NCBI RefSeq assembly: GCF_009687845.1
Contig: NZ_BLAD01000071.1
Span: 1 to 64,000 of the forward strand
Direction of reading: 5' to 3'
Length of the DNA stretch: 64,000 nt
Source: Acrocarpospora corrugata
GTDB lineage: Bacteria; Actinomycetota; Actinomycetes; Streptosporangiales; Streptosporangiaceae
Every line of letters starts with the position of its first letter. Position 1 is the first letter of the stretch. Under the pieces are notes generated by a model. That model was not told where the DNA came from and ran no database searches. It saw only the letters and a list, made by a program, of their open reading frames with translations. Position numbers and translations under genes: made by a program. Below are positions 43,714 to 51,335 of this stretch, in pieces.

Positions 43714-44271
43714 TCACGCCGTCTGCCGCAAAGCGGTCACCACACGCGCCAACTCGGTCTTATATAACCGTCCGGATCCGAGATTTACCGGCTCCCGAAT
43801 CTCCGCGAAGGCCGGTAGCTCCACATTATCCGTACGCACCGGAATCAGGAGCCGCCGCCGCTCAGTTCCTGCCAGGTAGACGTTACGCAGAGCCGCCGCA
43901 TAGTCCTCCAAGAGCTGGGTATCCCGAACCGCGGTTTCACTGAATACCAAAATCCCATTAACGGACGCCAGAATCCCCTCTCCCCGGCGCAACTCACGCA
44001 CCGTCCCCGGGAGATTCGCCCAGGCTGGGAGAAAAACCTCGAAGCCATGCATATCTCGCAGATCACGGGCAATCCTGCCAGCGATCTTCGCGTCCTTGGG
44101 GGCATGCGCGACGAAGACATCGAATCGCTCGCCCGGATCGGGCGGCAGCACCTGCGGCCCGGGTCTGCGTGACCTCAATAAACGCGCAGAAAACCGCCTG
44201 AACTCCGGCACTACCGCGAGCGCGGCAAGCGCACCGACGACACCGGCGATCACCCCGACCTCAGCCCACAT
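43714..44271 (-). CDS. Membrane-anchored TIR-domain protein
   Basis: A 185-residue protein from ATG 44271. Residues 5-24 form an N-terminal transmembrane helix (VGVIAGVVGALAALAVVPEF). Residues 49-170 are a TIR domain: RFDVFVAHAPKDAKIAGRIA, HGFEVFLPAWANLPGTVREL, GILVFSETAVRDTQLLEDY and RRLLIPVRTDNVELPAF. Glu in LLEDY aligns with the catalytic Glu region. It is 111 bp upstream of the pseudokinase gene on the same strand and probably belongs to the same system. The gap 44272-44501 upstream shows no gene and should contain the promoter. Confidence 0.8.
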   Translation of the reverse strand: MWAEVGVIAGVVGALAALAVVPEFRRFSARLLRSRRPGPQVLPPDPGERFDVFVAHAPKDAKIAGRIARDLRDMHGFEVFLPAWANLPGTVRELRRGEGILASVNGILVFSETAVRDTQLLEDYAAALRNVYLAGTERRRLLIPVRTDNVELPAFAEIREPVNLGSGRLYKTELARVVTALRQTA

Positions 44272-44501
44272 AACCGCAGCCTACATTCGCGGCCGTAACA
44301 GTGAGCGCGTTCGATTTAGGCCGATTGCTCCAGTGACTTCCTTGCGTGTAGAGCGGCCAGCAGGGTTTCGCGTGCGGGAAACGACTTTCGTCTTCGCATC
44401 TGGTGCGAGTCCACGCCAGCCTGTTCAAAGCGATAACGACCGCAGGCGTTACGGGACCCTTCTGGCGCAGCGCTTCAGTGCCTTCGCCGATACCTGTACA
44501 C

Positions 44502-45212
44502 CTAAGTTCTGCGTGCCAGCACAAGCCGACCCCGCGGACTGCCGTCCTCGCGTCGACCCAGGGCCGTTAGCGGGACTGTCGTCACGGTGAATCCGGCTGC
44601 CGTCAGGTCATTCCGAACCGCGTGCAGCGGGCAAGTGCCGTAGTACATGACGAATGGGGGACGCCACACGGCATTTCGCACCTGCATGGCCAGATCGAAT
44701 CCGAGCAACGTCCAGTACCGGCCCGATGCGATGGGCGGCGGCGCACCGATTGGGAAGGCGAAGAGCCCATCAGGCCGTAACGCGCGGTACACCCCAGCGA
44801 AAAGCGCGGGCCGCTCGGCGGGCAGAAAGTGTCCGAGCGCCCCGAAACTGACCGCGAGGTCGAACTCCCCGGCGAACGGCAGCGCCCGAACGTCAGCCTG
44901 TACCCACTCGGCGTCCGGGTGCGTTGCGCGCGCCTGCGCGAGCATGCCGGCGCTGAAATCGACGCCCGTGATCCGCCCTTCGCACAAGGGTTTGAGGATC
45001 CGCAGGCCCGCGCCGGTGCCGGTGCACACGTCCAGCCCCTGCCCGAAGGGCCCGAACGGACGCAGCGCGTCGGCGGTCGCGTCGAGAACGCTGTCGGGCG
45101 TACGGAAAGGCGTGTGGTCGAACTTCGGGGCGAGCAGGTCGTAGCCGCGTTCAACCGAGGACAGCGCCTGAACCGTCAGTTCACGCAGCGAGGGACCTTG
45201 GGGCGAGAACAC
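44502..45212 (-). CDS. Class I SAM-dependent methyltransferase
   Basis: A 236-residue protein from GTG 45212. GLDVCTGTGAGLRIL is motif I, GRITGVDFSAGMLAQAR the adenosyl-binding loop, and AEWVQADVRALPF with EFDLAVSFGALGHFL motifs II and III. The C-terminus (RNDLTAAGFTVTTVPLTALG) is usual for small-molecule methyltransferases. The substrate is unknown. It diverges from the gene at 45334 and is separated from the TIR cluster by 230 bp. Confidence 0.87.
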   Translation of the reverse strand: MFSPQGPSLRELTVQALSSVERGYDLLAPKFDHTPFRTPDSVLDATADALRPFGPFGQGLDVCTGTGAGLRILKPLCEGRITGVDFSAGMLAQARATHPDAEWVQADVRALPFAGEFDLAVSFGALGHFLPAERPALFAGVYRALRPDGLFAFPIGAPPPIASGRYWTLLGFDLAMQVRNAVWRPPFVMYYGTCPLHAVRNDLTAAGFTVTTVPLTALGRREDGSPRGRLVLARRT

Positions 45213-45333
45213 CAGTCAAGGGTACTTCTCGGATGCCAGGCGGGCGTCGCCAGCGCACCTGCCGCAGTGCGACCCCTACTCAGTACGTGACGGGAGATCC
45301 CCTTCCGCCCGCGATACCGTCTAGCATCCGAAC

Positions 45334-45933
45334 ATGGCCGCAGAGATCGATGTCGTGGCTCGTGTGTTGGCCGTGTTGGGGCTGCTGACCTCGGCCACTT
45401 CGCTGATGTGGCAATTCGTGAACCACCGCCTGACCGGCGCACGCATTCGGTGTGAACTTCGGTTGGCGCTCTACGATGAGGCGGATCCTTCCGGGACCCT
45501 GGATGTTCCCGCTCACCGATCACACACCGATCTGGCGTGGGTCCTTGAGGCCGATCGTGAGGAGTTTCCCCATGAAGGGGCCCTCATTACCGTACGCAAC
45601 CGTGGTCGCACCGCGGTGAGTGTCCACTTCCCGGTCCTCACGTGGGATGGGCATCACTACAGCGGTGTGGGAACGCAACCGCGTGGCTTTGACATGCCGA
45701 CCGGATTCTGCCGGCTCGAACCGGGTGAAGCCAAGCAATGGCTAACGCCTATCTGGGCATCACTTCATGACTATCGGACGGCCAACCCAGAAGCGCTCGT
45801 GACCGTTCGAGCGGCGGTGCAGCTTGGCACCGGCCGATGGTGTCGCTCCGCCCGTCGGAACGCGTGGATTGTCCCGCCCGGCGTCACGAGTTTCGGGCAA
45901 ACCACCGCTCGTGGGGGAACCGTCCCTCCGTGA
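45334..45933 (+). CDS. Membrane-anchored hypothetical protein
   Basis: A 199-residue protein with one N-terminal hydrophobic segment (VVARVLAVLGLLTSATSLMW). A beta-rich domain follows (GALITVRNRGRTAVSVHFPV, YSGVGTQPRGFDMP, LEPGEAKQWLTPIW). The pattern RNRGRTAVSV resembles small immunoglobulin-like or COG1470-like domains that interrupt many actinomycete hypotheticals. It is probably cytosolic and membrane-tethered. Function is unknown. Confidence 0.6.
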   Translation: MAAEIDVVARVLAVLGLLTSATSLMWQFVNHRLTGARIRCELRLALYDEADPSGTLDVPAHRSHTDLAWVLEADREEFPHEGALITVRNRGRTAVSVHFPVLTWDGHHYSGVGTQPRGFDMPTGFCRLEPGEAKQWLTPIWASLHDYRTANPEALVTVRAAVQLGTGRWCRSARRNAWIVPPGVTSFGQTTARGGTVPP

Positions 45934-46064
45934 GGCGCTGCCGCGCCTGCTCGAGTTCGTACCTGATCCGCGCGGCCCTGGTGGCGAGAAGTGTCAGGGA
46001 CGAAATACACAAATCCGGGAGTATCGGTGCCGTATTCACGGAGAGCGTCGCGGGCGGTGCGGCT

Positions 46065-46094
46065 GGAGCGGCGGCCAGGAGAGACCGCCGCTCC
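46065..46094. terminator. GC-rich hairpin between convergent genes
   Basis: GGAGCGGCGG and CCGCCGCTCC form a perfect 10-bp stem with a 10-base loop. It lies in the 178-bp gap between convergent genes (45334-45933 and the hydrolase at 46112). No T-run follows, which is common in actinomycetes. Confidence 0.6.
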
Positions 46095-46111
46095 GGGGGC
46101 CGTGAGGGTTC

Positions 46112-46903
46112 TCAGCGGGCGTGTTTGATCGCCCAGTCGAGGGCGTAGTCGGCCACGGCCTCCCAGCCGGGGGCGCCGCAGGTCCAGTGGTCGCGGCCGG
46201 CGAACTCGTGGTATTCGGTCAGTGCGGGCGAGTTCTTGTAGTGCTTGGCGTTCGACTTGTTCACCGACGGCGGCATGATGTGGTCCTTCTCGCCGCCGAT
46301 GAACAGTAGTGGAGCGCGGTCGGCGTCGTAGTCGACCCAGGTGTCCTGGTGCCCGGGTTTGAAGTTGGCGAACAGGCCGTACTCCCACACCCAGTGGCCG
46401 GGAGCGGCGATCGCGTAGCGTTCCCAGACCTCACGGGACTGTTCTTCGGTCAGGGTGTTGGTGAAGGCGTAGTGGAACTCCTCGGGAGTGAAACCGACCG
46501 CGCGGTGCCGGTTGGCGGGGTTCTTCAGCGCCGGGAACAGCGATCTGGCCTGCGACAGCGGGTTGACCCTGACCCCCTCGGTGGGCGCGGAGTTGATCAC
46601 GGCTCCGGCCGAGCCCAGGCCCTTGGCCAGCAGAAGCTGGGTGAGAACGCCACCGAACGAGTGGCCCATGATGATGGGCGGAGTGGGCTCGGCCTGGATG
46701 ACCGAGGCGAGGTGGTCGACGGTCTCCGGGACGGTCAGCCGCGCGATGATGTCGGGATTCTCGCGCAGCGACTCGACCTCGACCTCGAAGCCGGGATAGG
46801 CGGGGGCAACCACCCTGACGCCTTTGGCCTCGTAATGGGCGATCCAGTTCTCCCAGCTCCGGGGGGTTACCCACAGGCCGTGGACGAGGACGACAGTGGT
46901 CAT
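46112..46903 (-). CDS. Alpha/beta hydrolase
   Basis: A 263-residue hydrolase starting MTTVVLVHGLWVTPRSWENW. The nucleophile elbow is MGHSFGG. An Asp-containing strand is PLLFIGGEKDHIMPP and the catalytic His lies in FAGRDHWTCG. It is cytoplasmic, of the esterase or lipase-like type, with unknown substrate. The ATG overlaps the stop of a short upstream haloperoxidase-like fragment as ATGA, so translation may depend on it. Confidence 0.87.
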   Translation of the reverse strand: MTTVVLVHGLWVTPRSWENWIAHYEAKGVRVVAPAYPGFEVEVESLRENPDIIARLTVPETVDHLASVIQAEPTPPIIMGHSFGGVLTQLLLAKGLGSAGAVINSAPTEGVRVNPLSQARSLFPALKNPANRHRAVGFTPEEFHYAFTNTLTEEQSREVWERYAIAAPGHWVWEYGLFANFKPGHQDTWVDYDADRAPLLFIGGEKDHIMPPSVNKSNAKHYKNSPALTEYHEFAGRDHWTCGAPGWEAVADYALDWAIKHAR

Positions 46904-47070
46904 GAGACGAACTCCAGAATGTCGGCGTGCGGGCGGGCGCGGTCGGTGTCGGGCAGGGCGTGGCCGCTGGCTGCGTAGATCTTCAGGACGGCGCCGTCGA
47001 TCATGGAGCGTTCGCCGCCGACCTCGAACGGCACGATCCGGGCTCCGTCATCAGCGGCGGCAAAGGGCAC
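46900..47070 (-). CDS. 56-residue remnant of a haloperoxidase-type alpha/beta hydrolase
   Basis: From GTG 47070, with GGAGG well placed upstream, the frame reads DDGARIVPFEVGGERSMIDG and AVLKIYAASGHALPDTD. This is the C-terminal segment of non-haem chloroperoxidases, including the catalytic His of GHAL. The catalytic Ser and Asp parts are absent. It keeps a good ribosome site and a translational overlap with the following hydrolase, so it may act as a leader peptide rather than an enzyme. It could equally be annotated as a pseudogene. Confidence 0.55.
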   Translation of the reverse strand: MPFAAADDGARIVPFEVGGERSMIDGAVLKIYAASGHALPDTDRARPHADILEFVS

Positions 47071-47099
47071 CGTTGCCTCCTTCGGCTCGATTGGCTAAA

Positions 47100-47300
47100 T
47101 CGACCGTGCCCCGGGAGCGGGCGCCCGCGTACCACGTGATTCACGTAGTCGTTCAGCCGGCGGCCAGTTTGTCCGCGAACGGGTCAGGCCGGTGGCCGCG
47201 GCCTCCCGTAGCGCCGTCTTGCCGATCCCCGGCTCCCCGGTGATCAGAAGTGACCCGCCCGCGACCATCGCGCGCGTGGCCGAGCCGCCGCTGTTCGTCT
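47100..47300 (-). pseudogene. Fragment of a LuxR/AAA-type ATPase
   Basis: The minus strand contains AGGSLLITGEPGIGKTALRE, a Walker A motif typical of LAL regulators, followed shortly by unrelated sequence. Flanking parts of the ATPase domain are missing. The rest of 47071-47436 has no gene apart from the ribosome site of the next hydrolase. Confidence 0.5.
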
Positions 47301-47436
47301 TCACGACCGAAGAGACCGTGCACGGGACGGCGTCAGGCCGACTCGGATGAAGAGCACCAGACTACGGAAAACACGTGGTCCGGGTGACGAAGGGTTCAGA
47401 GCACGATGTGCGGGTCGTCACGACCCAAGGAGAAAC

Positions 47437-48228
47437 ATGTCCCGCTTGATCAGGACACTCACCGCCGCCTTCCTGTTAGTCGGCCTCACCTTCGCCACCC
47501 CCGCCCAGGCCGACAGGACCCCCGCGCCCAAGCCCACGATCGTTCTCGTGCATGGTGCGTTCGCCGACTCCAGCGGCTGGAACGCGGTCGCCGCCCGGCT
47601 GCTCGCCACCGGCCACAAGGTCGTCGCGTTCGCCAACCCGCTACGCGGCCCGCTGGCCGACGGCGAGTACCTCCGCCAGTTCCTGACCACGATCGACGGC
47701 CCGATCGTCCTGGTCGGCCACTCCTACGGCGGCGCGGTCATCAGCAACGGCGCCACCGGCAACCCCAAGGTCAAGTCCCTGGTGTACGTGGCCGCGTACG
47801 CCCTCGAAGAAGGCGAGAGCGTGGCGGCCGCGAACCAGCTGGGCGGCGGCCACACCGAAGTCACCGACCATCTCCAGGTACGGCCCTACCCGGGCGCCAC
47901 CGGCGGCGACGGCGACGCCTACATCGACCCGGCCCACTTCCATCGGCTGTTCGCCCAGGACCTGCCCCGCGGCACCACCGCCGTGATGGCCGCGACCCAG
48001 CGGCCGGGTGCGCTGGCGGCACTGGTCACCCCGTCCGGGCCGCCGGCCTGGAAGTCGGTGCCGAGCTGGTACCTGGTCGCCAAGCAGGACAACATCATCC
48101 CGCCGCAGGCCGAGCGCGCGATGGCCAAGCGCGCCAAGGCCACCACGGTTGAGATCAACAGCTCCCACGTCGCGATGATGAGCCACCCCGACGTGGTCAC
48201 CTCGCTGATTCTGCGGGCAGCGCGTTGA
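47437..48228 (+). CDS. Secreted alpha/beta hydrolase
   Basis: A 263-residue protein from ATG 47437 with AAGGAG upstream. Residues 1-26 are a Sec signal peptide ending TPAQA. PTIVLVHGAFADSSGWNAVA begins the hydrolase fold, GHSYGG is the nucleophile elbow, and NSSHVAMMSHPDVV contains the catalytic His. It belongs to the salicylate-esterase-like (EstC/MES) hydrolases common in actinomycetes. Substrate unknown; it acts outside the cell. Confidence 0.88.
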   Translation: MSRLIRTLTAAFLLVGLTFATPAQADRTPAPKPTIVLVHGAFADSSGWNAVAARLLATGHKVVAFANPLRGPLADGEYLRQFLTTIDGPIVLVGHSYGGAVISNGATGNPKVKSLVYVAAYALEEGESVAAANQLGGGHTEVTDHLQVRPYPGATGGDGDAYIDPAHFHRLFAQDLPRGTTAVMAATQRPGALAALVTPSGPPAWKSVPSWYLVAKQDNIIPPQAERAMAKRAKATTVEINSSHVAMMSHPDVVTSLILRAAR

Positions 48229-48262
48229 CGATCAACGGAGTCAAGGGCGGTTGATCACGTAG

Positions 48263-48377
48263 GGCCGCTGACTTGATCAGCGGGTCCGGGGTTCGAGTCC
48301 CGGGTGAAAGACCCCAGCTCACAGGCCGTGAGCTGGGGATCTTCGCTTCATGATCGACTTTGCCAGATCGGAGGGCG
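48263..48377 (+). repeat. tRNA-Lys 3' remnant plus terminator: candidate attachment site
   Basis: Positions 48276-48301 repeat 26 bases of tRNA-Lys (13781-13806) without a mismatch, in the same orientation. The copied part covers the 3' side of the anticodon stem through most of the T arm. The terminator follows at 48312-48338, with the same 11-bp arms as the tRNA terminator, then 16 identical flanking bases (48351-48366 against 13869-13884). The 5' half and the acceptor end are lost or diverged. This is what a tRNA-directed integration leaves at the far end of an island. Confidence 0.7.
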
Positions 48378-48378
48378 A

Positions 48379-48610
48379 TCAGTCGGGCTCCGCCGGGCGG
48401 AGGAGAATCGCTTCGCGGGGGCAGCACTCCGCGACCTCCTCAGCCAGCGCGATGTCGGCCGGGTCCGTGAGTTCGTGCTCACGCGGGACGGCATGGCGGT
48501 CCGGGCCGAGCATGGCGGTCCGGGCCGAGGGTGAACAGCTCGGGTGCGGTCGCGGAGCAGAGCCCGGTGCCGAAACACAGGGCTCGGTCCACCTCCAGAT
48601 GCCAGGCCAT
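48379..48610 (-). pseudogene. 3Fe-4S/4Fe-4S ferredoxin broken by a 19-bp duplication
   Basis: Start ATG 48610 overlaps the P450 stop as TGATG. The frame reads MAWHLEVDRALCFGTGLCSA and TAPELFTLGPDR, then shifts. Removing one copy of the 19-bp tandem repeat restores HAVPREHELTDPADIALAEE and VAECCPREAILLRPAEPD, a normal ending for a P450-partner ferredoxin of 70 residues. As written, translation leaves the frame after the first cluster cysteines, so the last ligand is lost. It would have delivered electrons to the upstream P450. Confidence 0.88.
48491..48528. repeat. 19-bp perfect tandem duplication inside the ferredoxin gene
   Basis: GCATGGCGGTCCGGGCCGA occurs at 48491-48509 and again at 48510-48528 without a mismatch. 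Nineteen is not a multiple of three, so it shifts the frame of the ferredoxin. The gene length of 232 bp minus 19 is 213, exactly 71 codons. Confidence 0.95.
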
Positions 48611-49821
48611 CAGAGTGTGACGGGTAGGGCACGGTAGTCGTTCAACGCCCAGACCTCGTGACGGCGAATCTCCTCCCGCGGTATGGCGAGCCGCAGGTCC
48701 GGGAAGCGCTCGATGAGCGTGGCCAGGGCCATCTCGCTGATCAGTCGGGCGACGGCGGCGCCGAGGCAGTTGTGGATGCCGTGGCCGAGGCCGAGGTGGC
48801 GCGATCCGGTCCGGGTGAGGTCGAGGCGATGCGGGTCGTCGAAGACGTCGGGGTCGCGGTTGGCCGACGCGATCATGACCATGACCGGCTCACCGGGCGC
48901 TATGTCCACCTCCCCCACCCGTACGGCCTCGGTGGGGAAACGCCAGGGGACCGAGGCGACCGGAGACTCGTAGCGGAGCAGCTCCTCGATGCCGGAGGCG
49001 GCCAGGATGGCCGGGTCGTCGGAGATCATCTTTCGCTGGTCGGGATGGTCCAGCAGGGCGAGCATCGCGTTGGTGATGAACATCTTGGTCGTTCCGACAC
49101 CTGCGATGATCATGATGATGACCAGCGCGACCAGCTCGTCCTCGGTGATCCGGCCTTCCTCGTCAGCCGCCCGGATGAAGGCGGAGGTGAGGTCGTCGCC
49201 CGGCTCGGCCCGCTTCAGGGCGACGAGTTCGCGCCCGTAGTCGCAGATACGCTCCCGTGCCCCCGGAATCCGCGGGAAATCCGCCGGGTTCGTGGAGATG
49301 AGCAGATCCACATCTCTGGCGAGCTCTTCCCGCCGATCCAGTGCGAATCCGAGACGCGTCGCGATCACCGCGGGCGGGATCAGCGCGGCGAACTCCGCCA
49401 CCAGGTCCTTCTCCTGTCCCAGCTCCCAATCCTGAATGGTCTCGTCGATGACGCGCCGGATGTCCTCCCGCCATCTGTCGACGTTGCGCGGAGTGAACCC
49501 GCTCATCGCGCAGCGGCGCACCCTGGTGTGCTCGGGTGGGTCCAGGCCGGGAATGGTCTGCGCCAGGATCGTGCCCCCGCTCACGGACAGCCCCGATGCC
49601 TGGAATTCGGCGCTGCCACGCCACTCCGCCGTGCTGAACCGCGTGTCGGCGAGGATGGCCATCGCGTCGTCGTACCTGGTCACGACCCACATGGGGACGT
49701 CGCCCACCGGAAACACGTACCGGTGGACGGGTGAGTTCACTCGCAGCCAGTCGAGTGCCGTATACGGATCGCGGAAATAGTCGGGACTGAATAGCTCGAA
49801 CGGAACGGCCGTATTTGACAT
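48610..49821 (-). CDS. Cytochrome P450
   Basis: A 403-residue P450 from ATG 49821 behind GGGAGGAA. The I-helix is AGVGTTK (240-246) with the oxygen-activating Thr, ExxR is EELLR (279-283), and the haem loop is LGLGHGIHNCLG with Cys352; the usual Phe of that loop is Leu. It is a soluble class I bacterial P450 needing a ferredoxin, which was encoded directly downstream and is now disrupted. Substrate unknown. No reductase or biosynthetic genes are adjacent. Confidence 0.93.
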   Translation of the reverse strand: MSNTAVPFELFSPDYFRDPYTALDWLRVNSPVHRYVFPVGDVPMWVVTRYDDAMAILADTRFSTAEWRGSAEFQASGLSVSGGTILAQTIPGLDPPEHTRVRRCAMSGFTPRNVDRWREDIRRVIDETIQDWELGQEKDLVAEFAALIPPAVIATRLGFALDRREELARDVDLLISTNPADFPRIPGARERICDYGRELVALKRAEPGDDLTSAFIRAADEEGRITEDELVALVIIMIIAGVGTTKMFITNAMLALLDHPDQRKMISDDPAILAASGIEELLRYESPVASVPWRFPTEAVRVGEVDIAPGEPVMVMIASANRDPDVFDDPHRLDLTRTGSRHLGLGHGIHNCLGAAVARLISEMALATLIERFPDLRLAIPREEIRRHEVWALNDYRALPVTL

Positions 49822-49967
49822 ACGAGGATTCCTCCCGCTGTTTTACGTCGTCCGCATCGTACCTATGTGTATCCGTCGTCAAACATGAATAATCAACACA
49901 CTTGGCGGCGGGCCGAAATATCACAGCCTGCGAACGCAATTTGTCAGGAGGGCTGAGCTGGGGTTTC

Positions 49968-50837
49968 TTATTCGGCGCCCCGGGGTGCGTAGTTGATCGC
50001 GGTGAAGGGCCACGCCGAAGTTAGCCAGGTCAGCACTGCGGTGTGGAGGGGCGCGTCGAGGTGAGCGCGATCGGCGCGGACCCAGGACAGCACGTCGACA
50101 TCCGAGCCGGCCCGGCTGGGCGGTTTGAGGTAGACACAGCCGATGACCTCACCGGTCGACGGATCGAGCACGGTGTAGGTGAACGCGGTCCGGCTGACGA
50201 ACTCATCAGCGTGACGTCGCAGGTCGCCAAGGTTGAGCCCAAGCGCCATTCCACCGATCGGCGGCCAGTCCCTGCCCACGAAGCCGGGCGTCCGACGAAT
50301 GTGCTCGATGCTCCCCATCCACGCCGCATGATCGGACACGTTGTGCTCAGGTTGAAGCGGCACCAGGCGGAAATCCTCCGTCACCAGCGCGAGTGGCGGA
50401 ACAAAACTGTCAGGCACGAGGGCAGGACGCGAATCCGCGTCACTCCGGATGTGCGCGGGGACCGGATGGTGGCCCTTCTGAACATCGGAATAATCACGCG
50501 CCTCGCTGACGAGCCCATCGGCGTCAAAGACCAGAATCGTGACACCGGAGACGGTCACCGGGTCCCCATTGAACACGCAGTGCGCCCAATACTCAGCGGA
50601 AGCACCGGCCTCAGAGACCGCCGGATCGGCGAACCAGCACCGGGCGGGGACACTCTCTTCCTCAAACGACTCGGCCAAATAGCTCCGCAACCCCTGACGG
50701 CCCCGGTACGGACGAAACATGGAGGCCCAGTGAATCCCGTCCTCCGTCTGGAGCGCCACAAGGGCATCGATGTCCTGCGCCGGCCAAGCCACCGCCCAAG
50801 TCCGCACCCAACGCAAAGCAGCTTCCCGAACGTCCAT
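49968..50837 (-). CDS. SnoaL-like domain fused to GNAT-like acetyltransferase domain
   Basis: A 289-residue protein; ATG 50837 is preferred over an in-frame start at 50897. Residues 1-125 are an NTF2/SnoaL fold (RWVRTWAVAWPAQDIDALVA, YRGRQGLRSYLAESFEEES). Residues 150-289 resemble GNAT proteins of the type that begin with a valine-proline-leucine strand (EDFRLVPLQPEHNVSDHAAW, TVLDPSTGEVIGCVYLKPP). The stop lies within a TGAGCTGGGGTTTCTT segment shared with the tRNA-Lys terminator. No Shine-Dalgarno sequence is evident. Function unknown. Confidence 0.7.
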   Translation of the reverse strand: MDVREAALRWVRTWAVAWPAQDIDALVALQTEDGIHWASMFRPYRGRQGLRSYLAESFEEESVPARCWFADPAVSEAGASAEYWAHCVFNGDPVTVSGVTILVFDADGLVSEARDYSDVQKGHHPVPAHIRSDADSRPALVPDSFVPPLALVTEDFRLVPLQPEHNVSDHAAWMGSIEHIRRTPGFVGRDWPPIGGMALGLNLGDLRRHADEFVSRTAFTYTVLDPSTGEVIGCVYLKPPSRAGSDVDVLSWVRADRAHLDAPLHTAVLTWLTSAWPFTAINYAPRGAE

Positions 50838-50960
50838 GCCGGCGACGCTACCGCTCAGCACTGACAAACCATCGGCCTGACCGATGCGCGCCACCACAAA
50901 GCTCGACCCGAACGCCGGACTACTACCATTCCGTGTCGTCTTCGCCGTCGGATCTGCGCG

Positions 50961-51335
50961 TCAGTCCAGCAGGCCAAGGTACTGAGCGAGTCGTCCCTGT
51001 ACCTGCGTCAGCAGGTCCTCATCCAAACTGCCACAGCGATCCTCCAGGACAGACTTCATCAGGGGCTGCAAGCCGGGATCCGGATCCAACATTTCTTGAG
51101 CACCCCACCTTGCCCCTTCGCGAGTTGCACATCGAAGCGCGTCCGCCGCGAGGTTGACCCAGACATCGGGCAGACAAGAACGAAGGGCCAGTCAGGGTCG
51201 CCCATTGGAGTCCACACCGGTCACTACGACGACGGGACGGCGTTCGTCGTGTACGACCCGCTCCTCTTCGGGGATGAGGCGAAGTGCCCTATCGCTGACC
51301 AGATAGACGCCGCCCGCGAGGTACGGACCCGGCAC
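50961..51335 (-). pseudogene. PemK/MazF-like toxin with two compensating frameshifts
   Basis: GTG 51335 follows GGAGGA and overlaps the antitoxin stop as TAGTG. The first 47 codons read GPYLAGGVYLVSDRALRLIP and DERRPVVVVTGVDSNG, then meet TGA at 51192. Removing one G there continues as DPDWPFVLACPMSGSTSRRT and RFDVQLAKGQGG. Near 51085 one added T returns to the first frame, KSVLEDRCGSLDEDLLTQVQ, ending at 50961. The whole is 375 bp, 124 residues, typical of PemK-like ribonucleases. As it stands only a 47-residue peptide is made. Confidence 0.72.

Noticed and set aside
13817-48275. Integrase or transposase gene inside the putative island
   Set aside because: I looked for tyrosine or serine recombinase and transposase motifs in all readable frames and recognised none; the island proposal rests on the repeats only.
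50043-50864. Plus-strand open frame of 273 codons
   Set aside because: Antisense of the SnoaL-GNAT gene; His/Arg/Pro-rich and without a plausible start.
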